Of a DNA stretch of 5,176 nt, positions 5,075 through 5,176 are shown in pieces; the first letter of the stretch is position 1; every line of letters begins with the position of its first letter. The DNA lies in contig PLTK01000218.1 in assembly GCA_003164415.1 (NCBI GenBank), positions 1 through 5,176 of the forward strand, in the 5' to 3' direction. The DNA comes from Methanobacterium sp. (GTDB lineage: Archaea > Methanobacteriota > Methanobacteria > Methanobacteriales > Methanobacteriaceae). The notes beneath the pieces were generated by a model. The model did not search any database. It worked only from the letters and a program-made list of their open reading frames with translations, and was not told the DNA's origin. A program made the translations under genes and the position numbers.

Positions 5075-5176
5075 ATGTCATTATCATCAATTAAGTCAAA
5101 AAATACTATAAAAAAGGATAATAGACCTAAAGCTGTATGGGCCGTATTTTTTGCCTCTATTATCGCTTTTATGGGA
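5075..5176 (+). CDS. MFS transporter, probable drug efflux type (5' end only)
   Basis: Only the first 34 codons are present, and the frame is open to the window edge. A hydrophilic, Lys/Ser-rich cytoplasmic leader of about 18 residues (MSLSSIKSKNTIKKDNRPK) is followed by AVWAVFFASIIAFMG, the start of a transmembrane helix. This arrangement, and the wording of the first helix, resemble the N-terminus of proton-driven exporters of the major facilitator superfamily. The neighbouring MarR-type gene and shared operator fit the common pairing of a MarR repressor with an efflux pump. With so little sequence, another multi-span membrane protein is possible. Substrate is unknown. Confidence 0.7.
   Translation, partial: MSLSSIKSKNTIKKDNRPKAVWAVFFASIIAFMG

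Overview
This is a very A+T-rich window holding three putative surface-glycan glycosyltransferase genes, followed by a MarR-family repressor gene and the first 34 codons of a probable major facilitator superfamily (MFS) exporter. All genes are on the + strand. The expression signals look archaeal: TATA-like boxes, bare poly-T tracts in place of G+C-rich hairpin terminators, and a probable TTG start behind a GGTG-type ribosome binding site. Together with the glycosyltransferase style (long Lys/Asn/Glu-rich coiled coils and a terminal NSWKLTKPLR motif), this suggests a methanogen of the Methanobacteriales (Methanobrevibacter or Methanobacterium type). That assignment is inference. A low-G+C Firmicute is the main alternative.

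Layout: bases 1-522 hold no convincing gene but do hold two long-loop inverted repeats and a candidate promoter. Bases 523-1677 encode a GT-A glycosyltransferase with an N-terminal coiled coil and a beta-1,4-galactosyltransferase-like GWGGED motif. Its stop codon lies 7 bases after an A8 run that contains a classical -1 slippery heptamer. The -1 frame stays open for 36 more codons and stops directly before a T8 tract. Bases 1678-2006 are otherwise non-coding and carry the next promoter. Bases 2016-3191 and 3216-4406 are tandem family-2 (GT2) glycosyltransferase paralogues 24 bases apart, very probably one operon. Both have a catalytic domain at the N-terminus and nearly the same 75-residue tail at the C-terminus. 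A T10 tract ends this unit.

Bases 4557-4982 encode the MarR-type regulator, and the probable exporter gene begins at 5075. A 20-bp perfect palindrome precedes the regulator gene, and a 14-bp palindrome with the same 12-bp core precedes the exporter gene. Both cores contain a TATA-like ATATAT at a distance from the start codon that suits an archaeal promoter. The simplest model is one repressor that controls itself and an efflux pump by blocking TBP at both promoters.

The glycosyltransferases probably build a cell-surface polysaccharide or glycoprotein glycan. No donor, acceptor or product can be named from sequence alone. The most noteworthy observations are the possible frameshift extension of the first glycosyltransferase, the paired operators, and the conserved tail of the tandem paralogues.
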